From: Albugo candida
Taxonomy: Eukaryota > Oomycota > Peronosporomycetes > Albuginales > Albuginaceae
DNA length: 64,000 bases
Direction of reading: 5' to 3'
Assembly: GCA_905220665.1 (NCBI GenBank)
Contig: CAJNAR010000144.1
Span: forward strand, 620,001-684,000
In this document: piece by piece, positions 11,121 through 24,427 of the stretch
Layout of the letters: every line of letters begins with the position of its first letter
Position numbering within the stretch: position 1 is the stretch's first letter
Position numbers and translations under genes: made by a program
The notes under the pieces: model-generated
Seen by the model: the letters and a program-made list of their open reading frames with translations, nothing else
Told to the model about the DNA's origin: nothing
The model's database searches: none

Positions 11121-13816
11121 TTATTTCTTTAAACCTTTCAACATGCGCTGTCTTCGATTTGTGGAAAGTTTATTTTGCACAAGAAAAGGAGCGTGCATTG
11201 TACTAAATTTCTCCTCTTCGACCACAAACCGATTTGAGTCCTGTTTAAGCAAACCGTTCGTTGTTGAGATGTGCGCCGCATCGCTATGAGAGTTCTCATT
11301 AGAATCATCCCGACGCATATCCAGGGGTGAGATTCGACGGTTCACACTTTGCTCCGGCTGATGTGTGTCCGGAGATGCTGCTACCAGAGCTGGCTCTGCC
11401 GGTTCTCTATGTGGCAATATTCCACTTGTTGACTGGAACTTGAGGCTGATGGGCTTTGGCATTGTTTTGAGCATGTTCATCATCTCATCAAATGATCTAT
11501 CGCGGCAATGGACGCTGTAGCCGAGCACTGAAATTAGGCGATCACCAACAACAGATTTCGGAAGATGTGCTGCCGATCCTGACCCGGTAACGCGGGTGAT
11601 ATAGGGAAATTCCGAGCATTCGTCAGCACTATGCAATGACAAGCCCAACGTGTGACCTTCGCGCCAAATCACTTCATATAGCGCCCCTGTCGTGCTCGAT
11701 GGAGGGACGTTACCAGAGTGATACCGGTGAGGAGACGGATGATTCGTGTAGGACGCTGATGAAGCAGTAGCGGTGTGAACACTATGATCTTTGCGAAATC
11801 TGAGAGTGACGGGACGTGGAACAATTTTGAGCTGCTGGATGACTTGAGGGAAATCCAGATGCCGTATGTTGAGATCGTTGATATGCGTCAGCTCATCACC
11901 AATACAATCCTGTGTTAAAATTGAAGCTGCTCCCTCGTTCCCAATCCGTTTGATGTAAGCAATCTTATGATTTGGGATTGTATCAATTGTCAAGCCCAAT
12001 GGGCCGGATCCCCATACTAGATTATATATATCGCGTTCCATAGAAGGAAGTGATTCAGCTCTCAAAGGTACTTTTTCTCTGGGCTCTCTGGTACTTGAAA
12101 TGACATCTGGGATGGAATGTTGCTTGATAAATTCCGCGGATGGGTTGACTGGACCTACCTTCCGATTTTGAGCCACAAATTGTTCACTCTGACGGACTCT
12201 ATCTTCCTCTGTAGTGATCCGGAAACGGAGTTTTACTGGTTTGTGGGCAGTCTTCAGCAGCATCACTATTTTATTAAAAGGTATACCTTCAACACTTTGA
12301 CTGTTGATTGATACAAGATAATCTCCAATCTGCGCCGATTCGATCCCTGGAGATGTCCCTGTGCCAGTGACATTTTTGATTACAGGAGGATCATTTTCTG
12401 TCAATCCTGGAATGATCGTCAGCCCTAGAGGGCCATTTCCCCAGAATATTTCATAATCTGATGGTCGGAGAATACTTTCACGAACCTTGGACTTTACAGT
12501 CTTTTCATGGTGTTCATGCGTTCCTGATACGTTAAGTTCTGATTTCGAAATATGTTGGGCTGTTGTTGGTTCAGCTTCAGTTATCACGCCACCGACACCA
12601 CGAAATCGCAATGTTGCTGGTAGTTGGACCTTCTTCAGAATCGACATAGATAAAGAGCATCCCAGCTGAATAGTGTCAATGTTATTGATTGCCACAAGAA
12701 TGTCGCCGATGGCAATATTATGCTTCACGGCAACCGATCCTGCTTTTCTCGTCAGACGATTCACAATAGGAACTTTTTCAGCCGTACAGTCATCCTTCAA
12801 GGTTACTCCGAGAGGTCCATTCACCCATGTGATAGTGTAATCACGGACTTTACCATCATCACTATGTTGAGCTTGGAATTTCATCATTAGCGGTGGTTTA
12901 CTGGTAGCAATCATATTCTCCAAGTCCTGTTGTGACCGAACTTCCTGATCGATAGCTCTTCCGTTTAAAAAAATCAATTGATCACCACGCGCAATGTGAT
13001 CAAATGATTCGTCAGCATCCAGCTGGGTAATTCGATTCCAGATTCCTGTCTTCGAGTCAGCTCTGAACTCAATATGCGGCAAAAATGTGTGTTTCCAAAC
13101 CACAACACGTAGTGCTTTAAAGGCAGGACATGCATTATTCCATGGAGGTGGTGGGGGTGATTCCGCCTTGACGTCCATCTTATTGTCAGCTTTCTCATGC
13201 TTTATGGAGCTCTGCTCAGGTTTGCTGTGTCGCTTCGGCTCTGGGATAGCTGAATACTCGGTCTTACCGTTATTCGCTTCGATGGTGTTTCTGTCCCTCG
13301 TCGTTTTAACGGCAATCACTGGGTCCTGAACCCCCTCCCCTTCAAGACGTGTGCGCATATCGAGCATTATTCGATTCATCTCTTCATCTTGCCAATTAGC
13401 TTTAGCCTCCTTCATACGTTGCTCAATTGCCAATGCGATGCGGCTTTCTTCTTGCTTCTTTAGACGACGAATTATCTTTTCTTCAATCTGCTGCTCTGTA
13501 CCTCCATCCGTACAAGTGGTCTTGTGGGATGCCTACAAACATTTGTTGCTCAACATTACACACTGCAGTAAATAACGTGTTTTCAACGTACACGTTTTCC
13601 TTTAGAGCCTGAAAGCAACTTGTCACCACTTTTGGATCTACCTTTCGATTTCTTCTGACACGTCGAAATCCTTTTCTTCTCTTTCGATTTCTTTTTCGCT
13701 GTTGCTGGCGTTGGAGGTTCATTAAGCTCATTCTCTCTCTCGTTATAATCAGAATCTGATTCGAAATCCTCCTCTGATTCTGAGAATTCATTGACACCAG
13801 TACTTGAATTTTCCAT
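11121..13816 (-). CDS. Five-PDZ scaffold protein
   Basis: Two exons (13816-13592 and 13532-11121, 59-base intron, phase 0) give 878 residues. Exon 1 encodes an acidic then Lys-rich disordered tail (MENSSTGVNE to GSKGKR). The second exon begins with a short amphipathic, coiled-coil-like stretch and then five PDZ-like domains. PDZ2 to PDZ5 each start with a (T/Y)-x-(I/V)-x-W-x-x-G-(P/T)-LG-(V/L) strand (NGPLGVTL, NGPLGLTI, SGPLGLTI, HTLGLSL) and contain a GD-x-L/Y-x-(S/A)-(I/V)-(N/L) turn. PDZ1 is more divergent (GDQLIFLNGR). PDZ domains bind C-terminal peptides, so this is probably a scaffold, but no catalytic domain is present and partners cannot be inferred. No signal peptide or membrane segment was seen. 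Confidence 0.85.
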
Positions 13817-13841
13817 TTCGGCTACAGTTTCATTGACATTA

Positions 13842-14178
13842 TCACAACAGATGAGTTTCGATATAAAAGTTTATAAGATCATTTCTAGACCCACATTCCG
13901 AATCATTAAATTTCGAGCATCGTAAATTACGACAACGCAAACGATGAGCCGAAGCGTGATGCATCATACATTCCTATTTGTGTGCCACATTTTATTTGAG
14001 AAATCCAAATAAATGATTTAGCCACGTTTGACCTTACCTGTGAGCAGTAAAACACTTCTTTGCAGCCGCTCATACAAGGTACTTTGGCGCCATCGGCTCC
14101 ACAATTTCCGCAAGGCTCCATATTCTGCAATGCAAGCAACAAGTCATCTTCGTCATCGTGATCTTGTTTTTTTGGCAT
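13842..14178 (-). CDS. Small MYND zinc-finger protein
   Basis: Exons 14178-14038 and 13973-13842 (64-base intron, phase 0) give 90 residues. The intron splits the finger. Together the exons supply the complete MYND ligand set: C23, C26, C35, C39 (exon 1), C45, then C49, H57, C61 (exon 2), matching C-x3-C-x7-H-x3-C for the second half. This correct spacing is the main support for the splice. MYND fingers mediate protein-protein contacts with proline-rich motifs, and there is no SET or other domain here. The N-terminus is strongly acidic. It ends 25 bases before the PDZ gene on the same strand and is divergent from the gene at 14518. Confidence 0.7.
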
Positions 14179-14517
14179 TTTCTACCAGCATAGAGCAAAA
14201 AGTGGTAAATGTTGTTGCATTGCTAAAAATATAGCTGCCGCATACATAAGTGTGATGTTTTCAATCAGCCAGTACAAGTCAGTGACAGAAGTAGATTCGG
14301 TACAATCGTTATTTGTGAAGTCGACTTATAAAATACGAATGCAGCTCGACCCAACTTTGTCAAATCTCCGCTTCCGAGGAGGTAGAAAACAGCTGTGAGC
14401 TCCCATTCGGTCTATCGATTCAGAAGTAAGCCAATCAGATTTATCGATATGAAATTTTTAGCGTAAAAAATAACGTTATCAGGTTTGTGTGTAGCCTCGA
14501 CTAATGACCAATCAAGC
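14179..14517. other. Divergent promoter region
   Basis: These 339 bases separate the starts of the MYND gene (-) and the HTH_21-like gene (+). I see no further gene. A GT...AG pair near 14484-14493 hints that the plus-strand transcript could have a spliced leader, but this is weak. Confidence 0.35.
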
Positions 14518-15246
14518 ATGCGAGGGCAAATCATGTCCGACACACCAGTTCCTCGAATTATCGAAGCGGAAGAACTGATCGCTTTGATTCAAGCAATCAA
14601 ATTTGCTCACCCGGAATACGGAGTGAAACGCATATATGATGAGATACGTAGTCATGGAAGCAAATATGAGTCGATATCGATGAAAAGGGTTAAGAAATAT
14701 ATTAAAAAACTCGGAATGACAAACGTAGTTTGTCCCGAAGGAGACAAAAATGGAATTGTTCATCTTATGACTATTGGTGGAACATCAAAGTCGGAACGAA
14801 ACCAGGATCAGAAATCCAATTCTGGTCATTGCGGTGAAGTGAAGGGATTGGTGAAAGGAGTTTGGCTACCCGTAAAGCTAGACGAACCCGCATCCAAAAT
14901 GACTCAGTTTCCCTACCAAGCGGTGATTCAAATGACTTTTGGTGGAGACGGTGATGCGACAGGTTCAATGGGAGAGATTTATAAGATTCAGGTAGCTGCA
15001 GACCCAGGTAATGACAGTAATGTTGCTGCAAAGTACCCTATGATGGTATATAACAAAGCTAGAAATCGTAAAACTTTCATGCATCCAGAGTCCCCCGCGT
15101 ATGCTCCCGTGCATAAGCATATTACTTCGTCAGGTGCAACTGGGGTTGCCGGAGGTACAAAGGCCTACTTCTGGGGTCAATATAAATCAGTCGATGATAT
15201 GCTTTATATCAACACGGAAACCCTCGCACCGTTTCAAGATTGGTAA
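14518..15246 (+). CDS. Conserved unknown protein with HTH_21-like N-terminus
   Basis: Encodes 242 residues from ATG 14518 (or 237 from ATG 14533, MSDTPVPRIIEAEEL). An upstream in-frame TTG at 14485 is unlikely to be a start. Residues about 20-60 (HPEYGVKRIYDEI, then SMKRVKKYIKKLGM) resemble the helix-turn-helix that precedes integrase cores in IS3-type transposases (HTH_21 pattern P-x-Y-G-x-(R/K)-R-I ... R-V-x-x-x-(M/I)-(R/K)-x-L-G). No DDE integrase domain follows. The C-terminal two thirds contain KLDEPASKM, MVYNKARNRKTFMHPE and GTKAYFWG and match nothing I can name. The sequence looks like a normal intact nuclear gene. A domesticated DNA-binding domain is one possibility and a chance resemblance is another. 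Confidence 0.7.
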   Translation: MRGQIMSDTPVPRIIEAEELIALIQAIKFAHPEYGVKRIYDEIRSHGSKYESISMKRVKKYIKKLGMTNVVCPEGDKNGIVHLMTIGGTSKSERNQDQKSNSGHCGEVKGLVKGVWLPVKLDEPASKMTQFPYQAVIQMTFGGDGDATGSMGEIYKIQVAADPGNDSNVAAKYPMMVYNKARNRKTFMHPESPAYAPVHKHITSSGATGVAGGTKAYFWGQYKSVDDMLYINTETLAPFQDW

Positions 15247-15371
15247 GCGTTTGAATAAAGCCTCGTTCCATTATCACTCATGTTATTCACTCTAAAAAAT
15301 TATCATCGGCTTCATATCGGTGTATTGCTCGATGTTTGATTTTTACATTGCCGCTATTGGTGTTTGGTACT

Positions 15372-16614
15372 TTAGTACAGATAAGGACGGAGCCGCTGTA
15401 GTTTTTCGCATGCTGGCAGCTTCATGTTCATTGCCTCATTCATTTTCGTGGTGCGAAATTCACCAACTGGCATTCTTCGCGCATCATACAACATTCGTCT
15501 TTGTCGCATTCGAAGATTATCGCATGTCTCGGCTAAAGTGCTTGCATATGACTGTTGCACCATTCTTTCAATTCGACTTAGATCTCTCCAGTGATGTGTG
15601 TACTTTTGCTCAAAAGTAGGATCGACATAGTACGAGATTCCGCTAGCAATATTCGACATGCTGGTGCTCCGCTCTATATTGTACTTTCCTGTTGGATACA
15701 AGCTACGAAATAGAATGTTGAGTGCATTAGAGCTGGCGATCATTATTCCGTCCCTTACCTGAATGGGGTCTCTGGAGTAGGCGGAACCATGAGAAGCGAC
15801 ACAAGAAAGATGAGAAGGAGCGGAAGAAATTGCACTAATTGAGAATATCCGGGCCTTTGCTGGTTATCTGCGGAATTTGAATTTGCAGTGTGATGCGCAT
15901 GCCTGGGTCGCACATGGGTTCTTCGTGGTGGACGGAAGCCGCCACCGAAAAACATGTTGAAAATATCTTCCGGGCTTATATCATCTTCATAGTACGCTCG
16001 CCGTTGACTATTTTGAGATGCTTCAGAGCCCTGACTACCATACTGATCATAGTGCGACTTTTTTTCTTGATCACTTAAAACAGCAAAAGCTTTTCCGACA
16101 GCCTTAAAAGCCTCCTCAGCGCCTGGAGCACTATTCTTGTCTGGATGTAATTTCAAAGCAAGCTAGAAGCAAGAAATGAAACATCTCTGTAAGAGGAGAG
16201 GTTCGTAATGAAATTATTTCAATGTACCTTCCTATATGCCTTCTTGACTTCCGCCTCGGAAGCCGTTTTCGACACTGACAAAACTTCGTAATGAGTTTTA
16301 CACGCTCGGATTTTCTGCACGATACGCGTCTGATCGGCTGTGTAAGGTTTCTCCTTGAAGTCTTCATTACTCCTCTTATGAGTGTGCCTGTTTCGAATGT
16401 CGTTGCCTGTACTGTTCCGACCAGGAGCAGAATGTGCATGCTGAGCACGTTCTGTTTCTTGCTTGGCTCGATACCGCAAAGCTTCCACTCCTGGCAAGGG
16501 GTACAAACGGATAGATTTGTCAAAGAATTTTACAGCTTTTTGATAGCTCGATTCTTGTAGATACTTTATGCCGAGATCACGACACTTTTCTGCCTCATCT
16601 TTGTTCATCTCCAT
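15372..16614 (-). CDS. DNAJB12/DNAJB14-like ER-membrane Hsp40
   Basis: Three exons (16614-16228, 16162-15759, 15702-15372; introns 65 and 56 bases) give 373 residues. The start [11 protein letters not shown] is the family's TPR-like N-terminal helix pair. The J domain (about residues 107-170) spans exons 1 and 2 and has the catalytic HPD in KLHPDKN. A Gly/Phe-type region (FFGGGF) is followed by a single hydrophobic segment (about [17 protein letters not shown]) and the C-terminal DUF1977 domain ([19 protein letters not shown]). The family sits in the ER membrane with the J domain in the cytosol and recruits Hsp70 for ER-associated degradation, a role that complements the MARCH6 ligase in this window. 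Convergent with the gene ending at 15246. Confidence 0.9.
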
Positions 16615-16827
16615 GATGCTACCGCGATCCGCTGGTGTACACGAGACACGTTAAACTAGTGTTTCGTCAAGTATGTGAGAATTCAACTGAAATCAGTTCT
16701 AAGATGCGTAAATTTAGTCTCATTGACTTGTCTAACATCGCGATCGTACAGTATTCAATGGAGTTGTAGTGATACAATTCAGGAAAGGATCCTGAGCTTG
16801 ATCTAACGGTAATGGTGCCAATTGCTA

Positions 16828-19800
16828 TCAAATTATATTCCATTGGAAACAAGAGCGATCATTACCACCTATCGATAAAATGTATTTGTCGTCCATGCTG
16901 AAACGAACGTTCGATATATGGGATGAATGTCCTGTCATTTCGATCGCTTTTGCCTATGGAACAAATGAAGAAAAGCGCTAATTAGATATACTTGAGACTC
17001 GACAAATGGTAGATACTCACCCCTTTGATCGTGCATGGGTACCGAAAAACTTTGAGCTTGCCAGAGTCTTCAGCGGTAGCCAGTAGCAATTTGGACGATG
17101 ATACACAAACTGCATTAACGTCTGTTCCGTCTGCGAATTCGGGCCATATTCCTTGAACTGGCCAACCTAGAGTACAGGTCCATGTTGCCCAATTTGTATT
17201 CCGCAACTTGCTAGCAGATTTTACATGTTCTCCAGTAGCGACATCACAAAACAGGAGCTCATAAGCACCACAATTTGATTGTAAGTAAGCCGAATCTTTT
17301 GAGAAATCTAAATGTGTGATGTACGAATGATGTTTGCGAAATGTTTTATGTCGCTTTATACGAACAGAATTAGCCGAATATTGCAGATGATAAATGTAAA
17401 TGTTATTGTCATGTGATCCGACAGCGAGGAAATGACAACATGAAGAGAATTTTATATCACTGATCCATTCTCTGGCTGGTCGATCCAGCAAAAGGGGGTG
17501 GATCAAATCTAAAGTGGATTGAGTCGAAGCAGCGCCTTCGGTCACAGTAACTACCATAACGGAGCCTTCACCGACTGCTGCTGGCGCTTTTTGAGCTCCT
17601 GCTGATTTCGTAGTGGTTGGTTTACGCATTACGTTGCTATTATCGGATCCAAAACCAATTGCAAAGTATTTTCCGTCAGGTGAGTATGCACACGCTCTTG
17701 CTTGATACGGTAGCGAATAAAGCCGCGTGAGTCTTCGTGCATCCAAGTCCCAGACACGTAAGGTTTTATCATCACCAGCTGTTGTGCATATCTGAAGCCT
17801 GGGATGTACGGCAAGCCCCCACACTTCGTGTAGAAAATGCCCGGAAACAAGCAACTTGTGGCTGATAGCATTATTGTTTCCAAATGCATCCAAATCGAGT
17901 TCCAATATATCGCTTGAAGCAGTTCCCACAAGAATTCGTTTGTTTGTCCGATGAAAGCATAAACTTCGTATCGATGCCCTCACAACACCCATATTGATCG
18001 TCGATATATCGCAACTTTTGATTCCTTGCATTTGTCGGTCCCACAAAATGATTTTGCCGTCTCTTCCACCGCTCGCTAGTACGATTTTGTTATCACTCGA
18101 CGTATTCGTAGAAGCGCTCACTACATCCACCGACCCGCTGTGCCCTCTAACGACCTTCTGTAGCTCCTCGCCAGCCCAGATATACAATTCTCCGGATCCA
18201 GTTCCCGTGACAAACATCCCTCTATCGCTTTGTGAAGATGACGTGTTTTCGGCTCGAAATGAGCACCCGCATGGAAAACTTTGCAGCGCTCCTCTCCTTC
18301 CAACTTTTCCTCGTTTGTAGACCAGAGTCTTGCCTTCCATATGCCACACCAAAACATGTTTCTCTCCCCCTGTCACGATTCGAATCTGATTCTCTTCTTT
18401 CATCTCGAGAAAGAATGCAAAATGATGTCGAGCTTTCTCTCCCTTACCACTCGCTATTGGTCGGACAATTTTCCACGGACCTTGACTTTGATCAGCCCAT
18501 AAAACCAAAGAGTGATCATCTTCGTCGCCGACACTCAATAGGAATGTCATTGCCAAATTGTAGGCTAACGACAAAATACCTCGAGAATGGATATTGCTGC
18601 AGAATTCTGACTGAAGTGTGGCAGTGTGTGCATCCCAGATGCGTATTCGAGGACGTCTACCGCGTTCTCCAGTGGCCACAAGTCCATGGTGTAGTGCTCC
18701 CCCATGAGGACTTCCTACGAGACATAAGATATCATCTTTGTGCCCAAGATGGTGCTTCTGACAATGCATTTTAGGGTCGTAAATAACTCCGACAGCCGCA
18801 GTGTGATACACTATTTCACTTCGAAAATCATCATGAGAAAGTTTACCCGAGACTTCCTGGACATGATTGTAATACACGTTCTGCTTCGCAATCTCACACT
18901 GATAGCCGTACACCCAGTCAAGTTTGACGCGAACGTTTGGTTCTTGGATATTTGCAACTGGAATATTGCTTGGTGGGACAATTGCACCCATCCATGGTTT
19001 CACGGCTAGAAATTCATCGCCTGCATTGTCTTCACCAAAAAGATCTGAAGTAGAACTCCGATTGAAATCAGGTCCCGGTATTGGAGCACTTGACGGTTCT
19101 TCAATTGGATCTTCGTTCCATGTATTCGAAAAGAATGGCTCCTGCCCGATTGTTTCCGGTTGTCGAAGTTTCTTATCCTCATCACTTTTCTTCATTACAC
19201 GCCACTCCATAACTGTGCGATCAAGACCACCAATGCTGATGACATAATCATCATTCACACTCCACCTCACATTCGTGACATGTGAGGAATGTCCTCTATT
19301 GACAGTCACACTAGATCCCTTGATAAGACATGGATATCGGTACATTTTGACAAGTCCAAAATCGTCTCCGGTCACAATCCAGGCACCTCCTTTTGTCTTA
19401 TTGCTTCTAGAGACCGCATTGATATCTGTTCCGTCCGAGCATGGAGGCCAAATTCCTTGGACCGGCCAGCCTAAAGTACAAGTCCAAGTTGCCCAATTCA
19501 CATCTCGCATGGAGGTGGCTGACGTCACATGCTGTCCTGAAGATGCTTTGGAGTATAACAATTCATAAGCACCACAACTACTCTGCAAGTGTTGAGAATC
19601 CTCGGAAAAATCAAAGTGAGTAATGTAACTCTGATGCTTTGCAAATACACCCGCCCGTGTAAGTTTAATGATGGAATCCTTCGTTACAGAGACTTTGAAC
19701 AGATAGATATTATGATCATGAGAGCCGAGTGCCAGAATTTGACCGTTTGGAGAAAATTTGATCTCGCTTATGGATTGTTTTGACAGCTTCTCGAACCCAA

Positions 19801-22800
19801 TGCGCTTATTTAGGTCGTTGTAAGACAAAATAGTCACAGCACCGATACAATCTTGCGAGCATGACGTAAAGCTTCTACCGTCATGAGATTTTCGTGACTG
19901 CGCTGAAGAAGCGATATTTCTTCCACCAAAGCCAACAGCAACAATATCGATCTGTTTTGATTGACAGTAGTCCGTCAGTGTTGTAATTGCGCAAGCTCGT
20001 GCCATTGCTCCAAGCCTAGTTGATCTTATCTGGCAGCTCGTTTGTGAGCCTTTAAGGCCGGTATTCAAGGACCATACACGCAGCGTTTGATCATCCCCAG
20101 CAGTGACATATTCGAGACGATTTGGGTGCATTGCAAGTCCCCATACTTCTTGACGTGAATGCCCTCGAGTAACAATCCTGGATATCTTGGTCCGATCTGA
20201 GCTGATATTTAGCTCCAATAAATCGCTTCCACCAGTTCCAACCAAGAGCTGAGTTGTCTTGATGCTACCTGATCCCATCGCACGGGTACATAAACTGCGC
20301 ACGGAAACATCATAAAAAGTTTGATTTGACTCTGAAGACTTTGCTAACAATATGTTTAGATCTATTGTCTGCAAAAGCGTCATCTTTGCATCTCGACGGT
20401 GAATTGTTCCGTCTTTGCTACCACTAAATAAGCTCTCATTATTCACGTACAGAGCGTAGACATTGGACGAATGAGCTGGAATGATATCATTTACTTCATG
20501 TGATCCTGAGATGAATTGGTACAGGCAGCCATCAGATCCACCAATTATGACCGCTTTATCGAAGACTGCAGCGCACTCAAATGAATCAGCCGGTACTCTC
20601 TTTACTTCCTTGTGATGACTCTTCTTCGTGTTCCCCGGAGATCTTTGAAAAATAGCTTTTTTCGAGGTAAGATTCTTCCCTTGTTCTTTCCAAAATCGGA
20701 TATGTTTGACTCCACAGGTAATCCACTCCTCTGAATTCGCATTATAGGCAATGGAAAACACCTGATTTCGGTCGCCCCGAGCCGATGAGACCAATTGTCG
20801 ATTGACGTAATTGTATATCGCGATGGAATGATCATCATCCATTCCCACAGATCCGAGCTTGTGTTTGTCTGAACAGAAGCAGATTGCATTCACAGCGCGC
20901 TGGTGGAAGCCTTCAAGACATAATGGAGGCGTCTTCTCTAGTAGTGAAGACCAGACAAAAATTGAGGGCTTTTTTCCCATTTGTGAAGTTGCAAACAAAA
21001 CTCCATCGGCATGACTGCATAGTGCGATAATATCATCGTTATGAGATTTCATAAATCGTTGTGTTTGCTGTGATGTATCGTAGATGATTCCCACGGCCGC
21101 AGCATGGTAGACAATATTCCCGCTTTTATCGTAGCGAGCATTATTCCTTGCCTGTTGAGCTTGATAACCATGGATGTGAGAAAGCTCCAGTTCTACATTG
21201 GGGCTTATCGGATCCTGAGAACTTGATTTGGATGGAGGGACTATGGCGCCCATCCATGGTTTTATGGCCATGAATTCATCTCCCACGTCTTCAACACCAA
21301 TGTCATCCAGTTCATTGCTCAGATACGGATATGAATCGACCAAACTGCTGGTTGGAGATTCGTTGTCTGTTTTTGATCGGGCAGGTTTATACTCATTCAA
21401 ACACAGCCGTTTGGAAAGAGCCATGTCGACGGATTCGTGCTTCCAAACAAAAATCGAGCAATCTCTCCCACCAGTACTCAACAAGAGGTGGTCAGAGGTA
21501 CTCCACTTGACGTTGGTCACATGAGACGAATGGCCTCGGAGCTGTACAAAGGATGAATGCTCGATAGCGCAGGGGTAGCGGAAAATCTTCACAAACCCAT
21601 AATCGTCTGCCGTAGCGATCATCGTCAGACCATTTGACCGATCGACGGCATTGATATCAGACCCATCACTATAAAGAGGCCATATACCTTGCACACCCCA
21701 AAATCCAAGGGGGCATGTGAGCGTATGCCATTTCTCATCCCGAAATTGTGAAGCATTTCCTATTTGCTTACCCGTGGAGCATTTCATAAACAGCATCTCG
21801 TAGCCGGAGCTCAAACTTGCAATGTAATCTCCATCAGAAGAAAAATCAGCGTGTAAGACACTGCTGGTATGCCTTCGAAATGCGAATATTTCTCGAAAAG
21901 AATTAAGTGCATCATACAAATGTATGCTTCCGTCTTGGCTTGCGACAATCAGAATCCGGTCGTTTGGTGAGAATTTGATATCTGTAATGGATCGCTTCAC
22001 ACCGCTCTTTGTCAATGCGCGGAATATTGAGAGATTACTGGCATTGAAAACTACAATCGCCATATTGGATCTCGTTGCTGTGTCTGATCGAGAGCTTTCT
22101 CCTCTTCTTGTTTGGAAAGAATTTGAGCTCGTGTAGGTATCGTACGATCCCAAAGCAATGAGTCTTCCATCGTGGGAATATGTACATGCACGAGAAAATC
22201 TGTCTAAACAAACTGAGCGGAGTTGCGTGCCTTTTTGAAGATCCCAAATGCGAAGTGTGTAATCATCCCCAGTTGTACAGCATTGGTCTGGATTCGTTGG
22301 GTTGACTGCCAAACCCCATAATTCTCCTTGGAAATGAGCCTTGAGGATGGCATCAGGTGATAGATTTCGCCCCGTACTAGCATTCAGTTCATAAATCTCG
22401 GCTGCATGCGTACCGACCAACAATTTTTTATGATCGTGTGATAAGGATATCGAGCGGATTGCTTTGTACTTTGGATATCTTTGGAGTACCTCTACATCGT
22501 GTAAAAGTACTTGATCGAGCATGAATGGACCCGATACAAGCTGCAAAGTTTCACTCCAGACGCAAATGCTCCCATCACTAGATCCAGATACTATTACTTT
22601 CTTCTCATCCTTCCGCGAGTGTTGTGCACAAGTTGCGTACAGGCTATTCACAGCAGCATAGTTCTTCTTCACTGTTCCATTCCTCGAAGCCAACACGACA
22701 TGTACAAGCTCGTGATCTCGGAAATGATACAAATGCCCGTCAGCTGTGCCGATAACAGCTGAGCTCTTGTCAATATACTGAGCGACAAGGAACGGCTGTA

Positions 22801-24427
22801 AATTCCCTTTTTTCTTGAATATAGCCTTTTTGCATGTGTACTTGTTCGTATCACTTCCTTTGATGCCCCAAAACTCTATATACTTGTCACCGCATGATAT
22901 CCATTCACGTCCGTCCGTTGATGGTGCGATATGACACACGAGAGCTTTATTCCCCTTCGAGCAGAACGCCAGCGTTGCAGTTTTCCATTGATCTTGTGAC
23001 TCATATATTCCAATCTTGTGATCGGTATCGGCACCGATTGATATCAGTCGATCAATTTTCGTTCTCGCGTTATTGAGTGTACTATTTGGACTGACGAAAG
23101 CTAATTGAAGCACTCCCTTTTCGTGATATCCTTTGAGGATGCAAATCGACTGCATCGTTATTGCGTCCCATATGATTATATTCGGAAGCTTTCCAATTTC
23201 ACCACTTGCAACCAAAGGACTAACGGGATGGACGCAATAAGAAATTATATCGTCTGTATGAGCTACATGATGGCGTTGCTTGTTGCTTGATATATCGAGA
23301 ACTATGGAAGTTGCTGCAGCGGGAAATGTGATCTCATTCAAGCTACTCGGGATATATCTGACATTATTTCTCAAACTCGCATTGTATCCAAAGACATATT
23401 CGAGCTGTAGCGAGATACTGGGAGCAGATGCGTCTAATTTCGGTAATTTTGTTGGTGTCACTACAGCTCCTTTCCAGGGTTTAACTGCCATGAACTCATC
23501 TCCGGAATCATTCGATGGATCAATCGAGTCGTTCTGATACACGGAGTTTTTACGGCGTTCTTCAGCCTCTCGTAATATATCTTCAAGCTTCTGGCATTCA
23601 GAGCTGATACCTGATATGTCGTTCTCTTCCTGAAAATCATGACTTTTGATATCCTCTGGCATATGCTGGGCAGTTCCACGATCCATGACATAAAAAATCG
23701 CTCGAAGTTTTGGTGTTTGGAGGCAAAGTTGCTCAAATTCTGATCGAGATATCGTACAATCAGGATGCTTATGCTTGGTCAACTTCATGAAAAGCGCCTG
23801 AGCAAAATCACATACTTCTTCTTCGTCCAGCCTGCACGAGAAGGTCTCGAATGAGATACTTTTGCTAGCAGAATATTTCTTTTTGGTGGGATCCGTAAGC
23901 ATCAATATTTTCGAAAGTCCGTACAGCGTGGATTTGAATGAGATGATAAACTCATCCATTTCTAGTGTTCCATCCTCCGACATGTCCCACGAGTCAAACA
24001 AAAGACTGACTTTTTCTTTTACGGATATGCCTGCTAGCATAATGATGGCGGACAAAAACTCCATTGCGTCAATACTTTTGTGGGTCGAGTCTTCATCCCG
24101 GTATATTCGCCTGCTTTCTTCGTTAAATTTCTGACATTGCTCGAACCGATCATCTTCAATGGAGAGTATCTTTGTGAATAATGAAAACAAATCTTCTGTA
24201 TTGTCACTTAAATCTTTTGTAATCGCGTTTTGATGGATAAGAGTCCGGGCCTGACTGCACAAAAGGCATAATTCGGATTTTGTCAACGCAAATGACGATG
24301 CGTTTTGGTAGAAACTCCACCAGTATGCTTTGATTTCATCCAGATGAAGATGATCGAATGGTCGAATTGCTTCTTCCAAAACAACGCAAGAAGGATCACT
24401 GATCGCTGATTCTATCAGATTCCCCAT
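16828..24427 (-). CDS. EF-hand plus triple EMAP/HELP-WD40 protein (EML5/6-like)
   Basis: One huge exon (24427-17021) and a short last exon (16953-16828, after a 67-base intron, phase 0) give 2510 residues. The last exon completes a WD repeat (SNVRFSMDD, SIGGNDRS). The N-terminus has a calcium-loop EF-hand at about residues 148-159 (D-x-S-x-D-G-x-x-x-x-x-E). Three EMAP units follow, each starting with a HELP-type motif: GDEFMAVKPWKGA, GDEFMAIKPWMGA and GDEFLAVKPWMGA. Each is trailed by about a dozen WD40 blades in tandem. Human EML5/EML6 also have three units (about 1960 residues) but no EF-hand. The family binds microtubules, so a Ca2+-tuned microtubule or flagellar role is a reasonable inference. 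The start MGN resembles a myristoylation site, but residue 6 is Glu, which argues against it. Confidence 0.92.

Noticed and set aside
24419..24427. N-myristoylation site at the EML-like N-terminus (MGNLIES)
   Set aside because: Position 6 is Glu, where small or Ser/Thr residues are needed.
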